Shown here piece after piece: positions 58,288-64,000 of a DNA stretch of 64,000 bases. Each line of letters opens with the position of its first letter. Position 1 is the first letter of the stretch. The DNA comes from Salvia splendens (lineage: Eukaryota > Streptophyta > Magnoliopsida > Lamiales > Lamiaceae): positions 15,098,589 to 15,162,588 of the forward strand of contig NC_056052.1 of assembly GCF_004379255.2 (NCBI RefSeq), written 5' to 3'. The notes under the pieces were generated by a model. The model worked only from the letters and a program-made list of their open reading frames with translations, ran no database searches and had not been told where the DNA came from. Position numbers and translations under genes: made by a program.

Positions 58288-59754
58288 TGTTAGGATTGGT
58301 ATACTGAAAAACATATTTCGAGCATGTTGCACGGATAGAATTGCTTGTATACAATAAACTCTACAATCCACTTTTAACCCAAGGCGAGAAGAAGTAGTTT
58401 TATCGCATTGGTGTTTGCTTATGCATTTATAAGATGTTTCTCAAACATTTAAATGTATAAGAAGCAAATAAGTCTAATTCTTCTGCATAGTAGACTGGTC
58501 GTGAACGACGTTCACAAAAGGTGACGCAGTCGGTCCTTTGTAGAAAAGAAATAGAATTTCACAACCTAGATAGGCTTTGGCTACCTATCGTGAAAGGTTG
58601 CAGTGTCAGTCCGCATGTTTCCTTACCTTAGGAAATAAACGACACTGGTGTGGTATAGCATTGAAGGATCTAACAGTTGAGATAAGTCTTTCTTGCTATT
58701 TACTGAAAGACGAGGTCTCGGTGATTGTTAATTCTTAATCATTGTTGACATAACATTGAGCATACGATATTGATTATGCACTACTTTGATTTATCAAATG
58801 GTGTGGATTTTTCGCAATCCAAGAATCCTGATATCTTGGATAGTGGTGATCTACGTCTAGAGGTGCTAGTATTGTTATTGCAATGAATCGTGTGCTGGGT
58901 GAGTCCAGTTTGATAATATCTTCAAGAGGTGTTCGAAAAAGGTTTTATTATTCAGAAACCCGGCCGGTTGGAATTTATTCCAGAATAATAAATAAAGATT
59001 TTGAACTAGACAACTCTTGGAAAAAGATATTATTTAATTAAAGTCAAATAGCATGCTTAAATTAATTAATGGATATTTATATCTTAAACACGGGAAATAA
59101 TAAATTAAAGAGGTAAAGCCCAGATTACTCGTAATTTGGGATTGGACGGGCAGTCAATATTATTTTACTGTAGTGGCTGATAATAATATTCTGTCGGACT
59201 TGTATTAAATTGGGGCTCAATTTAATTAGTAAAAGCCCTACAGGTTTGGCCTAAGTCCAACCTCTATGGATCCCTAATCTGGCCCATTATAACTCAATAT
59301 AAAAGGATATTAGAAAGGAGATTTAGGGTGAAAAACCTCATAATTTTCGTGCTCCCCTCTAGGAGTGGACGAAAATTCAGTTTTTGAGTAAACTGATATT
59401 CTGTCTTCTTTCTAATCAAGCCCTTTTCGATTCTGATAAGCTTTGCCCACCCAAAGGTCAGATTCTGAGTTCGGGATACAAATTAGAAGATTCGTGGTTG
59501 AGTACGAAGATCTTCATGTGGAGAAGGCGCAAGCAATTGTCGATTCTTAGGAGAATTAGATCGGTAATTCTAAACCGTAGGAAATTCATGAACTAGGTTT
59601 TTAATTCCTTAAGCATGATTTTTGTGCGTTCTTGTATGCAATTGATTGTTTAACATGCAGATATTTAATCCCATAATCGGTCAAATAGATCCATATGTAT
59701 GATTTATTTGTGTATGCCTGACTTCCGCTGTGCAAGGGGCACCAAACCCCAGCA
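58288..59754 (+). repeat. Solo Copia LTR (1467 bp), target repeat ATTTA
   Basis: It runs TGTTAGGATTGG...ACCCCAGCA. ATTTA at 58283-58287 is repeated at 59755-59759, and removing the LTR with one copy rejoins the RNase H codons. It is related to the minus-strand LTR at 8742-10258. Confidence 0.92.
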
Positions 59755-59759
59755 ATTTA

Positions 59760-61472
59760 TACGGATCATAAGAGTCTCAAGTACTTCTTTGAGCAGAAGG
59801 AGTTAAACATGCGACAACGACGTTGGTCTGAGATTGTAAAAGATTATGACTGTGGTATTCACTATCATCCGGGCAAGGCAAACGTAGTAGTCGATGCTTT
59901 GAGTAGGAAGAACCAATCCCGACTGGCTTATTTCCTAACGCAAGAGGAAGCGTTGATTCACGAATTCGACAAGATGAGATTGGAAATAGTGAAAGCGCCC
60001 GAGCCAGTAGAAGGACGAATAGCGACGCTAGTAATTGAGCCAGATTTGAGAACCAAGCTCATAGAAGCCCAACGACGTGATGAGAAGTTGGAAGAATTAC
60101 GTGTGAAGGTGAGAGCCAAGAAGCTTGATCATTACCGTGAGGAGGCAGATAATGTTTTAACGTACGATGGACGATTGTGTGTGCCGAGCGATGAGACGCT
60201 AAAAGATGAGATTTTGAGTAAAGCGCACGACACGCCTTACACTGCTCACCCTGGAAGCACGAAGATGTATCGAGATTTGAAGCAATGTTTTTGGTGGAAT
60301 GGAATGAAAGGACACGTAGCTTCATATGTTGAACGATGTCTAACGTGCCAACAAGTGAAGGCCTTACACCAACGGCCATATGGGAAGCTGCAACCACTAG
60401 AAATCCCCGAATGGAAGTGGGAGCATCTAGCTATGGATTTCGTGATGGGTTTGCCAAAGTCACAGAAGGGCAACACTGCGATTTGGGTGATCATCGATCG
60501 ACTAACTAAAAGCGTGCACTTTTTACCAATTCGAATTACTTATGGCGCGGACAAGTTAGCAAAGCTCTACGTGAATGAGATTATGCGTTTGCATGGGGTG
60601 CCAAAGACCATTGTGTCCGACCGTGATACGAAATTCACATCAAGTTTTGGATGAGTTTGCAACGAGTTTTGGGAACGCAATTGAACTTCAGCACTGCTTA
60701 TCACCCGCAATCGGACGGGCAGTCAGAGAGGACGATTCAAACGCTCGAGGATATGCTGCGAGCCGTTGTCTTAGATCGTGGGGAAAGTTGGGAAACTGTT
60801 CTACCATTGGTTAAATTTGCCTACAACAATAGCTACCTAGCGATGATCGATATGGCTCCGTATGAAGCCTTGTATGGCAAGAAGTGTCAATCCTCACTGT
60901 ATTGGGATGAAGTTGGCTAGAGGAAGATGTTAGGATCCGACGCTATAAAGGAAATAACCGAAATTGTGCATCAAATCCGCGCAAGGATCAAGGAATCTCA
61001 AGATAGGCAGAAGTCGTATGCTGACGTCCGTCGAACGGAAATCAAATTCGACGTTGGTGACAAAGTGTTCTTGAAAGTATCCCCGACGAAATGAGTGGTG
61101 AGGTTTGGAGTGAAAGGCAAGCTAAAACCGCGTTTTATAGGACCGTACGAGATTATCGATGAAGTAGGTCCTGTGGCTTACCGCTTGGCGTTACCTCCCA
61201 GTTTTGGGAATGTGCACAACGTGTTCCATGTGTCGCAGTTGCGCAAGTACGTGTTTGACCCCAAGCATGTGATTCATCAAGAGGAAGTGATCCTAACCCC
61301 CGACATGAGCTACGAGGAAAGGCCCGAGGCAATCCTAGATCGGAAGGTACAAGAGTTGCGAAACAAGTCAATAGCGTCCGTGAAGGTGTTGTGGAAACAC
61401 CATGGTCCCGAGGAAGCCACGTGGGAGTTAGAAGATAAATTGAAAGAAAAGTTCCCCGAGTTGTTTATGTGA
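59760..61472 (+). pseudogene. Tekay-like RNase H end, integrase and chromodomain
   Basis: RNase H resumes with [20 protein letters not shown]. Integrase has the zinc site ([10 protein letters not shown], then CLTCQQVK), catalytic D in [10 protein letters not shown] in VSDRDTKF and E in DGQSERTIQ. A lost base near 60650 shifts the frame. Two stops follow, TAG near 60918 and TGA at 61093. The chromodomain (about 61280-61472) contains VLWKHHGPEEATWELEDKLK and ends at TGA 61470-61472. Order and chromodomain place it among chromoviruses, Tekay-like by general resemblance. Confidence 0.88.
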
Positions 61473-61479
61473 GACGATC

Positions 61480-61516
61480 AAATTTTGGGACGAAATTTCT
61501 ATTAAGAAGGGAAGGA
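61480..61516 (+). promoter_or_regulatory. Hairpin and polypurine tract before the 3' LTR
   Basis: AAATTTTGGGACGAAATTT at 61480-61498 folds as an 8-bp stem, one pair being U-G in RNA. AAGAAGGGAAGGA at 61504-61516 abuts the LTR. Confidence 0.75.
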
Positions 61517-64000
61517 TGTAACATCCCAAAAATTTGTGCTGTTTATTTAATAAGTTGATTTGAAATTTCAATTATGAAACTTTTCTTTCTATGCGATTAA
61601 GTGAATTATGTGAAATAAATGTCGTGGGTGATGTGGAATGAAGTGGTTGATATTTTTATATTTTCCAATGTGGGGAAATAATTTAATAGTATCATGCATA
61701 TATTTTTCCGAGCCAATTCATTGGAATTTTCGGCCCTTCCTAATTTTTGGAAATTGTATTACATTTCTTGGATTTAATTAATTGTTTTGGGATATTTATC
61801 CAAATTTAATCCAAACCAAATTATCCTTAATTTGTACAACATGGAATCCGAACTCTAACCTATTCTTTTGGAGTTTTCGAAAAATCCCCTATTTAATAGG
61901 AGGATGGATTATTTTTCCTTTATTTAATTGGTGCCTTATTGATTCCCTTCTTTTTAATTAAATCCAATTAAATCATGTCACATTTTATTTCTTCACCCAA
62001 ATTAAATTAAGAGTTGAATTATTCCTTGTGGCTAATTAAGCCAATTTTCGGGCCCCCCTCTATTTTGTAGAGGAGATTATAATTGTTACCTAATTTATGG
62101 GAGTCTTTTCCTATAAAGAAACTACCAAATTTAAATCTTATTCTATTTAATTGAGGATTTAAATAATTTTCTTGTGCACACTCCTTGAATTTTTCGACCC
62201 CCTCATTATTTTTCCTACTTGGAGATTTAATTTATTTTGGTCTCTTGTTATGGGATTTTAATTATTGGCCTCTATTTTATTCCTCCATAATTATTTAATT
62301 TAAGTGTAGGATTAAACCTAGACTATAAAATCAAATTAACCCTAGCCCCCATTCCTCTCTTTCACACGCTCCCTCCTCCTTTCCCCCTCTCCCACACGCC
62401 TCCTCTCCCTCTCCACATTCTCTCCAAAAACTCTCCTTCAATCCTTATTCTTGCATCCGTTGAAGTTAATTTTCAAGAGTCTCCGACGAATCGCATCAAT
62501 TCTTGTTTCTACCGATTCGTTTTCATCAAGAAAGGTATATTTAATTCACTTTCCCTCAATCTTTTCATATAATCCTTGTTCTTGAACCCTACATGCATAT
62601 AGTGAGTGTAGGAATGATAGATCGCAAAATTAATTGGTGGGAAAGTGTGTTTGAATGAGAACTTTGATAATTATACGATTTTGATTGATGTTATGTGAAG
62701 TTTGATTTGAATCTTCGGTGAATGATGTGAGTTTATGTGCAAACATGATTATGAGAACCTTTTTGAAGCATGATTTTGTGTTATAAGCATGAAAAATTGT
62801 ATTTGGATGATTGAGGAAGAAAACCTAATTTCGAATTTGTGAGCCTGAAATCTGTAACGTTTGAACAGCAGTTTCTGATGTATATTTGACTAACCAAATT
62901 ATTGAATTTTGATGTAAGAAATTTACTGAGTAACTTTCAAGGTGTTTTCGGTGTCTCGTGTAAATTTCAGCCCTTTTTATCGAAAAATGGATTTTAAATA
63001 AATGTTTGAAGTTGACTGCGCAATTCTGCCAGAAACTTGTGTTTTCGCCCAGAAAGTTTCGTATTCTTTTTGACCGACCAAATGACCTCCGTTTGATGTC
63101 ATTCTTGAACTAAATGAACATTTGAAGTGTCTTCGGAGTCGTGTAAAAAGTTCAGCTTCATTGGACATCGGATGAATTTATGGTGAATTTTTCAAATACA
63201 CTGCTTAATGCTGCCAGAATTTTTATGTTCCGATCAGAGAGTTGTATAAATGTTTTGACTGACCAAATGCCATGATTTGAGTGTGAAACTTTAACTAAAT
63301 GAACTTGAATGTGTCTACTGTGTTGTGATCAAATTTTAGCTTCATATAAGGTCGGATGAATTTTTGGTGATTTTTACAAACCAACCGCGCAGTTCTGCCA
63401 GTTTTGTTGTTATGTGAAAATATCACTTGTTGCTAAGTTTGATGAGCTATATGATGCATGTAAGATTTGGGAAAGTATCCTATGACGTGATTATGTGTGA
63501 CACGTTGAGAAATATTATGGCATGTTTTTCCTTATGTCGATGAATGATGGGATGGGTAATTTAAGGGAAATGAAAAAGGAACAATAGGACATGCATGATA
63601 ACATAAGTTTATGGAAAGCTGATTGTGTTGTCGTTGGCAAGGGTGATTGAGTATACGTGAGCTCGAGGAACGAGAGTTGCATAAGTTGGAATCGTGTTGT
63701 TAAGAAATCGAGGTGGGCTTTCTTTTCAAACCTTTTTATTTTACGAAAATACGATGTGGTGTTATAAGGGTGGTTTAACTTTTTATGTCATGCCATGTTA
63801 TTTTGTTTGTGAGATTGTTACCTGATGCCTAGTTCGTCTGAGCTTGCTCCGTTAGGCTATATGGTTGTGTTGTGAAACGAATTCGGGTCTGAGTAGGGCC
63901 GTAAACCCTATCAGGCTGTGTACACTGGTGGGATCGTGAGTCGTCCTTGCTAGTCGGCCGGTCTTGTGGGCGAATAGTCTGGCAACACTTTCGTCGCACT
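61517..64000 (+). repeat. Tekay-like 3' LTR, subfamily B, cut by the window end
   Basis: It starts TGTAACATCCC and follows 48448-51049 to the last base of the window, with a 119-base deletion corresponding to 49181-49299. A TATA box lies at about 62324. Roughly 0.7 kb of the LTR should lie beyond the window. Confidence 0.92.

Overview
The window is plant nuclear DNA, most likely from a eudicot. It is built almost entirely from nested LTR retrotransposons and has no host gene, tRNA gene, rRNA or CRISPR array that I can support. Support for a plant comes from primer binding sites of two plant types (TGGTATCAGAGC, the initiator-tRNA-Met type, and TGGCGCCGTTGCCGGGGA, the type usual in Athila elements), 0.7-3.3 kb LTRs with TG...CA ends and 5-bp target duplications, and Ty1/Copia, chromovirus (Tekay-like and Reina-like) and Athila-type proteins.

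Layout. 1-3434: Tekay-like element with nearly all its internal region deleted and two LTRs of different subfamilies. 3435-10258 (minus): decayed Copia element, 5' LTR at the right, pol running left. 10259-11239: unassigned. 11240-12486 (minus): solo Athila-like LTR with target duplication CAACT. 12574-13030: probable chromovirus gag N-terminus. 13047-18414 (minus): 3' half of an Athila/Tat element (LTR, polypurine tract, extra ORF with its own TATA). 18415-20972: decayed Reina-like gag-protease-RT-RNase H. 20973-25073: Athila-like LTR pieces and a gag, interrupted by an inverted Copia integrase/RT fragment. 25150-47963: Copia element whose protease codons are split by a 13.9-kb Athila element (29538-43431). 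47964-48447: relic Tekay-like LTR. 48448-64000: Tekay-like element carrying a solo LTR in its leader and a solo Copia LTR in its RNase H; its 3' LTR runs off the window.

Order of events. By nesting, the Athila element is younger than the Copia element that holds it. Its two 1478-bp LTRs differ at about 12 positions by eye, so it is the youngest insertion. The Copia and Tekay-like LTR pairs are clearly more diverged. All coding regions carry stops, frameshifts or deletions. The Athila element is the best preserved: gag-protease-RT-RNase H-integrase lies in one frame broken by three stops, and its extra ORF by one.

The most interesting signals are non-coding: polypurine-tract-like repeats sitting in stem-loops in the Athila 3' region, a twice-repeated leader motif shared by two diverged Copia elements, a hairpin in front of the Tekay-like polypurine tract, GATC-centred palindromes spread through the Athila element, and several recombinant junctions (hybrid LTR pair, head-to-head Copia fragments, a Copia LTR with a polypurine tract on one side and a primer binding site on the other).
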